DNA of 16,254 nucleotides, from contig JAYZWL010000035.1 in assembly GCA_036154955.1 (NCBI GenBank), positions 1 through 16,254 on the forward strand. The letters are read 5' to 3'. Of the stretch, positions 1-7,553 are shown piece by piece. Each line of letters starts with the position of its first letter. The stretch's first letter is position 1. The translations under genes were made by a program, and so were the position numbers. Below the pieces are notes generated by a model. The model searched no databases. It saw only the letters and a program-made list of their open reading frames with translations, and was not told the origin of the DNA. The DNA is from Albimonas sp036154955. GTDB taxonomy: Bacteria; Pseudomonadota; Alphaproteobacteria; Rhodobacterales; Rhodobacteraceae.

Positions 1-124
1 CGGAGAGGCGGAGAGGCGGAGAGGCGGAGAGGCGGAGAGGCGGAGAGGCGGAGAGGCGGAGAGGCGGAGAGGCGGAGAGGCGGAGAGGCGGAGAGGCGGA
101 GAGGCGGAGAGGCGGAGAGGCGGA
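1..124. repeat. Perfect 8-bp tandem array, 15.5 copies
   Basis: The unit CGGAGAGG is repeated without a single mismatch for 15.5 copies and is cut off by the left edge of the window, so its full length is unknown. The unit is not a multiple of three and has no stop in any obvious partner gene, and no ORF anchors to it. Perfect identity suggests recent expansion by replication slippage or an assembly limit. It lies beside a decayed transposase but is not recognisable as part of one. Confidence 0.97.
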
Positions 125-269
125 CGCGCATGGGCCGCCCCGGGACGCAACCCCTTATCCGCCGCGACGGCGAAACCGGCGGCTCAGCCGCAGGGCGGGG
201 TCGCCGGTCGACCCGCCGGCCCCTCCCCCCCCGCGCCCCGGGACGCGTCGGCGGCGAGCCCATGGGCGG

Positions 270-856
270 CAGCTGAAGGCATTCCTGCAGACCGCGCGGG
301 GAGGGATGCTCGCCCGGACGCGGCGGACCGCCGCGCCGTCGCGGACCGGGCCGGCGCCGCAGACGCGGCCGGCGATCGGGGGCGCGCCGGAGGCGAGGCC
401 GGAGACGAACCCGGTTCCCACCGGCGCGTCGCCCGCCCGACGGGGCGTCGGCTTGAGGCGGAGGGGCGGCCCTCGGCGTCGACCAGGACGAGGACCCTCC
501 TGGTCAGCCCGCCGCGGGCCCCCCGCTGCGGCCAGGGTCGCCGCCGGCGCCCGGGCCCTCCCTTCTTCCCGCGGTTCCGTGCCGGCGGACGCGGCCGCAG
601 GCGCTGTCGATCGTCAAGACGTCGGCGCCGCAAGCCTGCGAGATCGCCTCCGGCATCCGGCCCCGGCCCCCGGCCGCGCGCCGCCGTGCGCGGACCGGTG
701 CGCTCAGGCGCTTCCCGCCAAGGGCGTCCAGCCGCGGAACCGCCGCAGGATGCCGTCGATCGCCCGTCGATCGTCGCCCCGCGGAACGCCCCGCGACGTC
801 CGCGGCGGCGGCGGGATGACCGCCCGTTCCTTGTCTCTCGGTTCATGGCGGCGCAT
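270..856 (-). pseudogene. Decayed IS5-type transposase, copy 1 (frameshifted and truncated)
   Basis: Read on the minus strand, a well-placed ribosome site (AAGAAGGAGG, just above position 856) precedes an ATG at 856-854. The first residues read MRRHEPRDKERAVIPPPPRT and continue to a GVPRGDDRRAIDGIL stretch, the typical N-terminus of IS5-family DDE transposases (usually MRRHE...GVPRVDDRRV). A stop follows after 50 codons (706-704). Family segments then continue in other frames: ADVLTIDSACGRVRRHGT from 626 downward (the first catalytic Asp region), GGLTRRVLVLVDAEGRP, then KPTPRRAGDAPVG and ASIPPRAVCRNAFS ending near 272. That needs at least three frame changes. The C-terminal part with the catalytic Glu motif is not found, so the element is truncated or diverged beyond recognition on its left. 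It cannot encode an active enzyme. It belongs to the same family as the copy at 11067-11763. Confidence 0.75.
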
Positions 857-1437
857 CGACGCCTCCTTCTTTAGGGTGGTCTAGGCAAATCCGCACCGTC
901 GCAGACCGGCCGCTTCCCCGGCGCGGCCGGCGCGCCGTCGTTCCGGCCGAGGCGCGAAACGGCCGGAGAGCCGCCCCTCAGGTCCGCCCCCGCCGGCCCT
1001 CGCCCGCCCCGGCCGCCGCTCCTGCCCGGCGATCCGGCTAGCGGGCGGACGATCCGCCCTTCTTCCGCCGACCGCCTCCCGCCGCCGACCGCCTCCAGGT
1101 CGACGGCGCCCCAGAACCGGGCGCGAGGGGAGGGGGCGCGACGGGGGGGAGGTTCTTGGCCGCGAGCGGTCCGCCCGGGACCGGGCGAGCGGCGCGGCGC
1201 GCCGTGGAGAACAGGGCGGCCGCGGCGCGCAACGCCTTCGCCCCCCTCGCGACAGCGACGGCGAGGGCGACGCGGCGTCGGGCGCAGGCCGGAGCCGCGC
1301 AGGGCCGCGGGCGCCGGGGGAGCCGCGGGCGCCGGGGGCCGGGCGGGCCCCGCCGTCTCCGCGGCCTCCGCCGTTTCAGCGGCCTGCGGGGCTCCGGGTC
1401 CGAGCGGCCCGCGAGGCGGCTCCGCGGTTCAGGGGTC
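857..1437. other. Intergenic spacer with short duplications
   Basis: No gene is supported here. The first 35 bases or so are probably the outer end of the IS5-type element, including its ribosome site; I could not define a terminal inverted repeat. A 17-bp unit is duplicated at 1065-1081 and 1082-1098 (CCGCCGACCGCCTCC core), and an 18-bp unit at 1304-1321 and 1322-1339 (GCCGCGGGCGCCGGGGG core). The rest is featureless GC-rich sequence, with long ORFs in opposite frames that show no family motif. Confidence 0.6.
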
Positions 1438-3243
1438 TCAGCGCTCGTCGTCGCGCGGCGGGGCGAAGCGGCGGGCGAAGGGACGGATGACGCCCGACGC
1501 GCCGTCCCCTGGGGCGGCGCGGGCGACGCCCCGGTCCCCGGAAGCGGGCGCGGCGGGGCGGGGATCGGAGGGCGGCGCGAAGCGGGCGCCGTCTGCGGGA
1601 AGCGTGACGCGGAACCAGGCGCCCTCGGTGGTGGAGCCGGCCAGCTCCACCGCGCCGCCATGGGCGCGGGCCAGCTCCGCCGCGATGGCCAGGCCCAGCC
1701 CCGCCCCGCCCCGCGTGGCCCCGCCCTTGAACGGCGTGAACAGATGCGCGCGCGCCCGTTCGGGCAGGCCGGGGCCCTGGTCGGTGACGTCGATCACCAG
1801 CCGGGCGCCCCGCCCCGCGCCCGAGACCGCGCCTGCGCCCGAACCCGAGCCCGAACCTATGCCGGCGCCCGAAACCGCGCCCGAAGCCGCGTCCGTCCGG
1901 GGCGCCTCAGGCGACATGGCGTCCGAAGGCCCGCCCGCCCCGGGCCCCTGCCCCGCGCCCTGCCCCGCGCCCTGACCCGCGCCCTGCCCGAAGCCCGGCC
2001 TGGAGCCCGGCCCCGCGGCCGCTCCGGCCGCCGGCTGCGCGGGACGGGTCTCGCCGGCCCGCTCCAGCCGGGCGGCGATGCGCACTTCGCCGCCGCGGCC
2101 CGAGGCCTCCATGGCCTGGCGGGCGTTGCGGGCGAGGTTGGCGAGGATGCGGTGCAGCTGATCGGGGTCGGCGGGGGCCGCCAGCCCCTCGGGCGCCGCG
2201 TTGACGAAGCGGACCTCCCCCGGGCCGGCGGCCCCCGGCGCGGCGCGGTCGGGGAACACGCTCTCGCCCACCTCCTCCACCAGCGCGCGCAGGGCGGTCA
2301 TGCGGATCACCGGCGCCGGCTCCTCCGCCTTGCCGTAGTCGAGCGTCGAGGCGCAGAGCGTCGCCGCCCGGTCCAGCGCCCGGATGATCTTGGGCCCGAC
2401 CCGCGCCACGCCCGCGTCGGCCGACCCTTCCAGCCGGTCGGCCAGAAGCTGCGCCGTGGCCAGCATGTTGCGCAGGTCGTGGGAGACCTTGGCCAGCGCC
2501 TCGCCCATCGCCGCCAGGCGGGCGCGCTGGCGGAGGGCTGCGCGCAGGTCGGTCTCCAGCCGCGCCAGCGTCGCCTCGGCCTCGGCGATCTCGGCGATGG
2601 AGGAGGCGGGGCGGATGACGCGGGTCCCGTCCTCGGGATCCTCGGCGAAGGCGCGCATGTTGTCGATGACCCGGGTCATCGGGCGCACCAGGAAGCGGCG
2701 CAGCGCCAGCGCGATCAGCACGCCCGTCACCGCCGAGATCACCAGCGACAGCGCCAGCACCCTGAGCGCGTAGTCGGCCATCGCCCGGCGCAGGTCGCCC
2801 TCGCGCATGGTCGCCTCGATCGCGACGCCCCCGCCATGCACCGGCATCCCGATCACCCGGATCACCCGCCCCCGGGGGGCGAGGAAGGCCCCGGCCGCGT
2901 CGCGGATCAGCGTCAGCGCCCCCGCGTCGCGCAGGTCGAAGCTGGCGTCCACCGGAACCGCGGGGGCGGGCAAGGCCAGGATCAGCTCCCGCGCCTCGTC
3001 GCGGCGCAGCACGATGTTGAGCACCTCGGAGGTCTTGAGCAGCTCCTTCTCCAGCTCCGGCGTCACCATGTCGTCGGGGGTGGCGAGCAGCGCCAGCGAG
3101 GCGATCTGGGCGCGCTCCAGCCGCTCCACCAGCCAGGCTTCGCGGAAGCGGGCGACGGAGGGGACGAAGATCAGCACCTCGGTCACCATCACGAACAGCA
3201 CGGTGAGCGCGAGCAGGCGTCCCGAGAGGCTTCGCAACAGCAT
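1438..3243 (-). CDS. Membrane-bound sensor histidine kinase with a low-complexity insert in its ATPase domain
   Basis: The product is 601 aa from the ATG at 3243-3241. An in-frame ATG at 3261 is an alternative; neither has a strong ribosome site. Transmembrane segment 1 is at about 10-29, followed by a periplasmic domain (about 30-160), transmembrane segment 2 (about 162-182), a HAMP-like linker (about 183-235), and the H-box AKVSHDLRNM with phospho-acceptor His255. Next come the N-box LHRILANLARNARQAM (Asn373), the G1 box DQGPGL (488-493) and the G2 box GGAGLGLAI (512-520). It should autophosphorylate on His and pass phosphate to a response regulator, but none is encoded in the window, so its partner and signal are unknown. 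Unusually, residues about 397-478, between the N and G1 boxes, are a Gly/Ala/Pro/Gln/Ser run with GAGQ and GSG repeats, and the last 50 residues are also low complexity. All ATP-binding motifs remain, so it is probably functional. Confidence 0.92.
   Translation of the reverse strand: MLLRSLSGRLLALTVLFVMVTEVLIFVPSVARFREAWLVERLERAQIASLALLATPDDMVTPELEKELLKTSEVLNIVLRRDEARELILALPAPAVPVDASFDLRDAGALTLIRDAAGAFLAPRGRVIRVIGMPVHGGGVAIEATMREGDLRRAMADYALRVLALSLVISAVTGVLIALALRRFLVRPMTRVIDNMRAFAEDPEDGTRVIRPASSIAEIAEAEATLARLETDLRAALRQRARLAAMGEALAKVSHDLRNMLATAQLLADRLEGSADAGVARVGPKIIRALDRAATLCASTLDYGKAEEPAPVIRMTALRALVEEVGESVFPDRAAPGAAGPGEVRFVNAAPEGLAAPADPDQLHRILANLARNARQAMEASGRGGEVRIAARLERAGETRPAQPAAGAAAGPGSRPGFGQGAGQGAGQGAGQGPGAGGPSDAMSPEAPRTDAASGAVSGAGIGSGSGSGAGAVSGAGRGARLVIDVTDQGPGLPERARAHLFTPFKGGATRGGAGLGLAIAAELARAHGGAVELAGSTTEGAWFRVTLPADGARFAPPSDPRPAAPASGDRGVARAAPGDGASGVIRPFARRFAPPRDDER
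1946..1993. repeat. 12-bp tandem repeat inside the kinase gene
   Basis: Four units of 12 bp (CCCTGCCCCGCG, the last two diverged) encode the GAGQ repeat on the minus strand. The unit is a multiple of three, so expansion or contraction keeps the reading frame. A second repeat stretch of related character (GCGCCCGAA-type units, about 1825-1890) encodes the GSG/GAG run of the same insert. Confidence 0.9.
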
Positions 3244-3424
3244 GAGGCGGGGTCCCCGCATCCGGTTCGACGGCGGCTTCCACGGCGCGGCGCGGGCCGC
3301 GCGCATGATTGCCGCGATCCTAGTGATACGCTACGACCCGCGCCAGTGGCCGCGCGCCCCGACGCCGCGGCAGGCGGCGGCGCGCCCGGATGCGGCCGCC
3401 CGGACCGGGAGGGAGGCCCGCACC

Positions 3425-4243
3425 ATGCCCAATTCGCCGATGGAGGTCATGCTGGCCGGAACCCGGCTGCGGGTCGCCCCGCGCTCGGCCGACGAGCGGG
3501 CGTTCTGGGAGACGCTGGCGCTCGGCGTGCAGAGCCGGGGCGTGGGGGGCGGCTGGGAGGACGAGACCCTGGCCTTCGTCGCCGCCCGCGCCCGCCCCGG
3601 CGTGGTCTTCGTGGACATCGGCGCCTGGATCGGGCCGGTGAGCCTGCTCGCCGCCCGGCTGGGCGCGCGGGTGGTGGCGCTGGAGCCCGACCCGGTGGCC
3701 CGCGCCTCGCTGGAGGAGAATTTCGCGCTCAACGGCCTGCGGGCGGAGGTGATCCCGGCCGCGCTGCATTCGGACGGCGACGGGCTGACGCTTTACGGCG
3801 GACGCAAGGGGCTGGGGGCCTCGATGACCTCGGCGCTGGGGGTGCATCGGGGGGAGCCGGTGCATGTCTCCACCGTCACGCCGGCGGAGGTGGCGGACCG
3901 GGCGGGCCCGGGGGCGGCGCTGATGAAGGTGGATATCGAGGGCCACGAATACGCCATGGCCCCGCGGCTGGCGGAGCTGCGGGCCCGGCTGGGGGGCGAG
4001 GAAGGGGCGGCGCTGCACCTGTCGCTGCATCCCCGCCAGTTGTGGAAGAAGCTGCGCCGCGACTGGACGCTCTTCGCCCGGCGCAAGGCGTTCGAGGCGA
4101 CGCGCGAGGCGCTGGCCGCCTTCGGGGACGCGCCGATGCGGGTGTCGGGCGAGACCGAGCCGCTGACCCCCGAACGCCTCCGCGCCCGCTTCGGCCCGGG
4201 CTATGCCGGCAACCGCAACTTCGCGGTGGAGATCGGCGGCTGA
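3425..4243 (+). CDS. FkbM-family SAM-dependent methyltransferase
   Basis: The product is 272 aa. The ATG at 3425 was chosen because GGGAGGGAGG lies about 8 bases before it; upstream in-frame ATGs lie over the divergent kinase gene. Class I methyltransferase motifs are clear: VDIGAWIG (63-70) is the SAM-binding glycine loop in its FkbM form, and LEPDP (86-90) is the acidic residue at the end of beta-2. KVDIEGHE (168-175) is the signature that separates FkbM-type enzymes from other methyltransferases. Members methylate hydroxyl groups on polyketides, sugars or glycans; the substrate cannot be told from sequence. There is no neighbouring glycosyltransferase or polyketide gene, so this looks like a stand-alone gene. 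It is transcribed away from the histidine kinase across a 181-bp gap, which must hold both promoters, but I see no convincing -35/-10 pair there. No signal peptide; cytosolic. Confidence 0.9.
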   Translation: MPNSPMEVMLAGTRLRVAPRSADERAFWETLALGVQSRGVGGGWEDETLAFVAARARPGVVFVDIGAWIGPVSLLAARLGARVVALEPDPVARASLEENFALNGLRAEVIPAALHSDGDGLTLYGGRKGLGASMTSALGVHRGEPVHVSTVTPAEVADRAGPGAALMKVDIEGHEYAMAPRLAELRARLGGEEGAALHLSLHPRQLWKKLRRDWTLFARRKAFEATREALAAFGDAPMRVSGETEPLTPERLRARFGPGYAGNRNFAVEIGG

Positions 4244-4383
4244 AGGCCGGCGGGAGGGACAGGACCGTCGCGGCAGGCGCCCCGTTCACGCGGGCGCGTC
4301 GAACCGACGGCCGACGCCGCCCCCCGCCCTTCCAACCGGCCCGCCCTTCGAACCGCCCCAGGATCGCCCGCCCCGCCCGCCTC

Positions 4384-4455
4384 GCGCCCCGGGCCTGACC
4401 CGGGGCCTCGCGCGGGCGGCGACGGGCGAGAGGCCCCGGGTCGAGCCCGGGGCGC
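4384..4455. repeat. 72-bp intergenic palindromic repeat, copy 1
   Basis: The left arm GCGCCCCGGGCCTGACCC continues into GGGGCCTCGCGC; the right arm is its near-perfect reverse complement (GAGAGGCCCCGGGTCGAGCCC onward). Arms of about 26 bases flank a loop of roughly 18-20 bases, with one two-base mismatch (CT against TC) and a small bulge. Dispersed GC-rich palindromes with this core (GGCCCCGGGTC-AGCCCGGGG) are familiar from alphaproteobacterial intergenic regions; that statement is from memory, not from a search. The ORFs running through it on both strands are artefacts of its composition. Confidence 0.9.
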
Positions 4456-4546
4456 CGCATGCGGGACCGCCGAGCATCACGGATCGCCCCGGGATCCGGT
4501 GGCCGCCCGAGCGTCGCGCAGGCGGCGGCGCGGCTCCGCCTTCGGC

Positions 4547-4618
4547 GCGCCCCGGGCCTGACCCGGGGCCTCGCGCGGGCGGCCAGCGGCGAGAGGCCCC
4601 GGGTCGAGCCCGGGGCGC
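4547..4618. repeat. 72-bp intergenic palindromic repeat, copy 2
   Basis: Same length, orientation and arms as copy 1, which lies 91 bases upstream. Differences are confined to the loop (CAGCG against GACGGG). The conserved arms with a variable loop suggest that RNA or DNA hairpin structure, or a shared recent origin, is what matters. Both copies carry the same CT/TC arm mismatch, so one was probably copied from the other or from a common source. Confidence 0.9.
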
Positions 4619-4725
4619 CTTCCTGTCGGAATGCGGCGCGAGACATGGGAACGCCGGAAGGGGTCCGGGCAAGGCGCCATCCGTCCGCGCCGCCCGTCCG
4701 CGCCTCAGCCCGCTTCCCGCCCCCC

Positions 4726-6186
4726 TCACCCCAGCCGCGCCAGCAGCCGGACCGCGCGCTTCACCCAGGGGTTTTCGAACAGCTTCGGCGCGAAATGCTG
4801 GCCGGCGGCGCGCTTGGACAGCTCCCCCAGCGTCGGATAGGGGGCGATCATGCCCGCCACGGCGCCCAGCTTCAGCTTCGCGCCGATGGCCAGGGTCCAC
4901 AGACCGATCAGCTCCCCCGCCTGGGCGCCGACGATGCCGGCCCCGATCGGGCGGCCCCGGACCACCAGCAGCTTGAGCAGCCCCTCCGTCGCCCCCTCGG
5001 CCACCGCCCGGTCGGAGCCGGAGAACGGCACGCGGATCACCTCCAGCCGGTCGCCATGGATCTCGCGCGCCTCGGCCTCGGTCGGGCCGACGCGGGCGAG
5101 TTCGGGGTCGGTGTAGACCGCCATGGGCATGGCCCGCGTCTCGGCCCTCACCGGCAGGCGGAACAGGGCGGAGCGGATCACCAGCCCCGCCTGCCAGCCC
5201 GCGGAATGGGTGAACGCGGGCAGGCCCGCGGCGGCGTCGCCGATGGCGTAGACCCGGCGGTTGGTGGTGCGCAGGCCGGCGTCGACCGTCACGCCGCGCC
5301 GGTCGGCCGCCACCCCCGCCGCCTCCAGGTTCAGGCCCGTGACGTCCGGCGCCCGTCCTGTGGCGACCAGCAGGTGCGAGCCCCGCCAGGTCCGCCCGTC
5401 CTCCGCGGTCAGGGTCACGCCCTCCGACCCGGCGCTCACCGACGCCGCGCGGGCGCCCTCGGCGATCTCCACCCCCTCGGCGCGCAGGGCGGCGAGCGCG
5501 ATGGCGGCGAGCTCGGGGTCCTCGCGCCCCAGCGCCCGGTCGGCCTCGATCACCGCCACCTCGCAGCCCAGCCGGCGATGGGCCTGCGCCATCTCCAGCC
5601 CGATCGCCCCGCCGCCGAGGATCAGCAGGCGGGACGGGGCCTCGCGCAGGGCGAAGACGGTCTCGGAGGTCAGATGCGGGGTCCCGGCCAGCCCGGGGAT
5701 CGGCGGGATCGCGGGCCGGGCCCCGGTGGCGATGACGAAGCGGCGGGCGCGGATGCGCACGGCGCCGGCGGAGACCTCGTCCCGCCCCTCGAACCGGGCC
5801 CGGGCCTTGAGCACGGTCACGCCCAGCCCCTCGAACCGCTCGACCGAGTCGTGGGGGGCGATGGCGGCGATGGCGCGGGCGACGTGGTCCTTGGCGGCGG
5901 CGAAGTCGATGGCGACGGGGCCCGCGGTCACGCCGAAGCGCGCGCCGGCGGCGGCGTGGTGGGCGGCCTTGGCCGCGGCCAGCAGCGCCTTGGAGGGCAC
6001 GCAGCCGGTGTTGAGGCAGTCGCCCCCCATCTCGCCGGCCTCGACCAGCACCACGGAGGCGCCCATCTGCGCGGCCCCCGCGGCCACCGACAGCCCGGCG
6101 GAGCCCGCGCCGATCACGCACAGGTCAGGGGTCAGGACGGGAGCGTGGGGCGGGGGGGGAGCGGGGGTCGGGGTGGGAGCGGTCAT
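4726..6186 (-). CDS. Mercuric-reductase-like FAD-dependent pyridine nucleotide-disulfide oxidoreductase
   Basis: The product is 486 aa, a normal length for the family. Domains in order: FAD-binding GAGSAG (26-31) after a proline-rich N-terminus; redox-active disulfide C57-x4-C62 in GGDCLNTGCVPSK; NAD(P)-binding GGGAIG (191-196) with Glu214 at the end of the next strand, favouring NADH (inference); second FAD motif VYAIGDAA (312-319); and the C-terminal dimer domain. The enzyme should move electrons from NAD(P)H through FAD to the disulfide and then to an unknown acceptor. The family's catalytic His in the HPT motif is replaced: the sequence reads APYPTLGE with Tyr450, the arrangement known from MerA rather than from glutathione reductase or lipoamide dehydrogenase. 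It lacks both the N-terminal heavy-metal domain and the C-terminal vicinal cysteines of true MerA, so mercury reduction is not supported. Its ATG overlaps the stop of the upstream membrane-protein gene (ATGA), so the two are translationally coupled. Confidence 0.92.
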   Translation of the reverse strand: MTAPTPTPAPPPPHAPVLTPDLCVIGAGSAGLSVAAGAAQMGASVVLVEAGEMGGDCLNTGCVPSKALLAAAKAAHHAAAGARFGVTAGPVAIDFAAAKDHVARAIAAIAPHDSVERFEGLGVTVLKARARFEGRDEVSAGAVRIRARRFVIATGARPAIPPIPGLAGTPHLTSETVFALREAPSRLLILGGGAIGLEMAQAHRRLGCEVAVIEADRALGREDPELAAIALAALRAEGVEIAEGARAASVSAGSEGVTLTAEDGRTWRGSHLLVATGRAPDVTGLNLEAAGVAADRRGVTVDAGLRTTNRRVYAIGDAAAGLPAFTHSAGWQAGLVIRSALFRLPVRAETRAMPMAVYTDPELARVGPTEAEAREIHGDRLEVIRVPFSGSDRAVAEGATEGLLKLLVVRGRPIGAGIVGAQAGELIGLWTLAIGAKLKLGAVAGMIAPYPTLGELSKRAAGQHFAPKLFENPWVKRAVRLLARLG

Positions 6187-7004
6187 GCGGCGTCCTCCGT
6201 GTCGCGCCCGCGCAGGGCGCGCAGGACCATGGGCAGCGCGGCCAGCAGGCACAGCCCGGCCAGCGGGCCCAGCACCGGCCAGGTGAAGACGATGCCGAGG
6301 TCCGGCGCCTCGCCCCGGTCGAAGACCTCGCCCAGCCCGGCGCCGACCCAGGTGTAGACCGCGGTTCCCGGCAGGATGCCCACGAAGGTCGTCCACACAT
6401 AGGTCGCCGCGCGCACGCCCAGGAAAGCGGGGGCGAGATTGGCGAGGAAGAACGGCACCGCCGGCACCAGCCGCAGCAGCAGCAGGACCGAGACCTGGTT
6501 GCGCGCCGCCCCCGCCCGCAGCCGGGCCATGAAGCCGCCCCGGCCCGCCAGCCGCGCCTCCAGCCGGGCGCCGAGCGCGGAGCGGGCGACGAGGAAGATC
6601 GCCGTCGCCCCCGCGGTGGCGGCGAGCGCGGTCAGCCCCGTCCCCGCCGCCAGCCCGAACAGGAACCCCCCTGTCAGGGTCAGCGCCAGCGCCCCGGGCA
6701 GCGACACCGCGACGGCCGCGGCGTAGACCGCGACATAGACCGCGGCGGCGCGCAGGGGCGCGGCGTCGCGCCAGGCGATCAGCGCCTCGCGGTTGTCGGC
6801 CAGCGTCTGGAAGGACAGCCGGTCGCCGAACGCGGCCCAGGCCGCGGCGGCGACGAGGACCAGCGCCGCGGGCGCCGCCCAGCGCCGCCAGGCCGGGGAA
6901 TGCGGAGCGGCGGGCGGAAGGGCCTTGGACGGGGACTTGGACGGGGCCTCGGGCGACAGGGACGCGGGCGCCCGGGCGGAGGCGGGTGGGGGGGCGCAGG
7001 TCAT
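6183..7004 (-). CDS. TVP38/TMEM64 (SNARE-associated/VTT domain) family membrane protein
   Basis: The product is 273 aa. The ATG at 7004-7002 is chosen for its GAGGAG ribosome site 7 bases upstream, although the frame stays open to 7268. A proline/serine-rich cytoplasmic N-terminus (1-40) is followed by a hydrophobic segment (about 42-60). The VTT core contains AVAVSLPGALALTLTGGFLF and FGLAAGTG, then a Gly-Ala-x-x-x-F-x-x-Ala-Arg segment (about 96-145), the family's re-entrant region. A RLVPAVPFFLANLAPAF segment (178-194) and two further membrane spans, one near 198-222 and one near 236-262, complete it. Bacterial relatives (DedA superfamily) are inner-membrane proteins linked to lipid scrambling or transport; the substrate here is unknown. 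It is the first gene of a two-gene minus-strand operon, and its TGA overlaps the ATG of the flavoprotein gene, which suggests that the two act together at the membrane (inference). Confidence 0.92.
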   Translation of the reverse strand: MTCAPPPASARAPASLSPEAPSKSPSKALPPAAPHSPAWRRWAAPAALVLVAAAAWAAFGDRLSFQTLADNREALIAWRDAAPLRAAAVYVAVYAAAVAVSLPGALALTLTGGFLFGLAAGTGLTALAATAGATAIFLVARSALGARLEARLAGRGGFMARLRAGAARNQVSVLLLLRLVPAVPFFLANLAPAFLGVRAATYVWTTFVGILPGTAVYTWVGAGLGEVFDRGEAPDLGIVFTWPVLGPLAGLCLLAALPMVLRALRGRDTEDAA

Positions 7005-7398
7005 GGGCTGGCTCCTCGGCGGCGGGACGTGGCGTCGGTCGCGATGGGGCGGAGGGGGTCGGCGGGCGGGGACGGGGACGGGGACGGGGACGGCTACGGG
7101 GACGGCGGCGGGGACGAAAGACCGGCGGCGCCGGTCGACGGAACAGGGCCGGCGCTGGGATCGGGGCGGCGACGGGATCGGGGCGGCGAAGGCGGCGAGA
7201 CGGCCGGGAATCGCGGCCGCCTCCGCCCGATATGCCGTCGCGATCCCCGGCGCGGATAGGGGGCTCACGTCGCCTTGATGGGGCGCGACGGCATTGTTTC
7301 AGGCGCCCGCGCGGCCATCCCGCCCGCCCGCGGCGCGCCGTGCGGGCCGAATTGCGCCGCGCCGCCCGGTCTCGCCCGCCTCCGCCGCCCCCCGGGCA
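7005..7398. other. Divergent intergenic region between the TVP38 operon and rpmH
   Basis: It holds the TVP38 ribosome site (near 7011-7017) and a 6-bp tandem array (7068-7115, annotated separately). The minus-strand frame of TVP38 stays open to 7268 with an ATG-like start, but the extension is Pro/Val/Arg low complexity and its codons follow the 6-bp repeat, so I do not include it. I found no convincing promoter for the minus-strand operon. Confidence 0.55.
7068..7115. repeat. 6-bp tandem repeat (GGGGAC)
   Basis: Eight consecutive hexamers: four perfect GGGGAC units at 7068-7091, then GGCTAC, GGGGAC, GGCGGC, GGGGAC. Six bases is a multiple of three, and on the minus strand the array reads as Val-Pro repeats upstream of the chosen TVP38 start. 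It lies in the TVP38 leader if transcription starts upstream. Confidence 0.9.
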
Positions 7399-7427
7399 TT
7401 GACAGCCGGCGGGGCGGGCTTTATCCG
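7399..7427 (+). promoter_or_regulatory. Sigma-70-type promoter for rpmH
   Basis: TTGACA (7399-7404) matches the -35 consensus perfectly, and a 17-base spacer leads to TATCCG (7422-7427). Such a match stands out in this composition. The expected start near 7434 leaves a leader of about 120 bases before rpmH. This is the best promoter in the window. Confidence 0.75.
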
Positions 7428-7553
7428 ACGCGCTCCGGTTTTCAGACGCCGTGCGCGCGGGTCCGGGGACGGGTGGCCAGGGGGTCGCCGTTCCGGGTCC
7501 GGTTTCGCCGCGGCCGGGGTCGCCCGCACGCCCCCGCAGAAGGAGAAAGAGCG

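Larger units (their letters stand above)
4244..4725. other. Convergent intergenic region carrying two palindromic repeats
   Basis: This lies between the 3' ends of the methyltransferase (plus) and the flavoprotein gene (minus). Apart from the two 72-bp palindromes annotated separately I see no gene. The location between converging genes fits the usual placement of intergenic palindromes that can act as bidirectional transcription end points, but neither is followed by a U-rich tract. Confidence 0.7.

Noticed and set aside
1..124. CRISPR-like repetition
   Set aside because: The units are 8 bp with no spacers, and no cas gene is present.
3244..3424. Divergent promoter pair, e.g. TTGCCG (3309) with TACGAC (3332)
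   Set aside because: The -10 match is poor and the plus-strand candidate is not better than others expected by chance in 181 bases.
1156..4398. 1080-codon plus-strand open frame
   Set aside because: It runs antisense to the histidine kinase, whose motifs are unambiguous, and then out of frame through the methyltransferase; its translation is Arg/Gly/Ala-rich with no family motif.
4726..6186. Calling the flavoprotein merA and the locus mercury resistance
   Set aside because: No heavy-metal domain, no C-terminal cysteine pair, no merR, merT or merP nearby.
4286..6357. Long frames of 611 codons (minus) and 632 codons (plus) over the flavoprotein gene
   Set aside because: Both are shadows: the motifs for FAD, disulfide and NAD binding fall only in the frame called at 4726-6186.
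6183..7268. N-terminally extended TVP38 start at 7268
   Set aside because: The ATG at 7004 has a well-spaced GAGGAG; the extension is encoded by a GGGGAC repeat and has no ribosome site.
7419..7427. TTATCCGAC as a DnaA box near rpmH, suggesting an origin
   Set aside because: A single poor match that overlaps the -10 element, with no AT-rich unwinding region, no dnaA and no further boxes.
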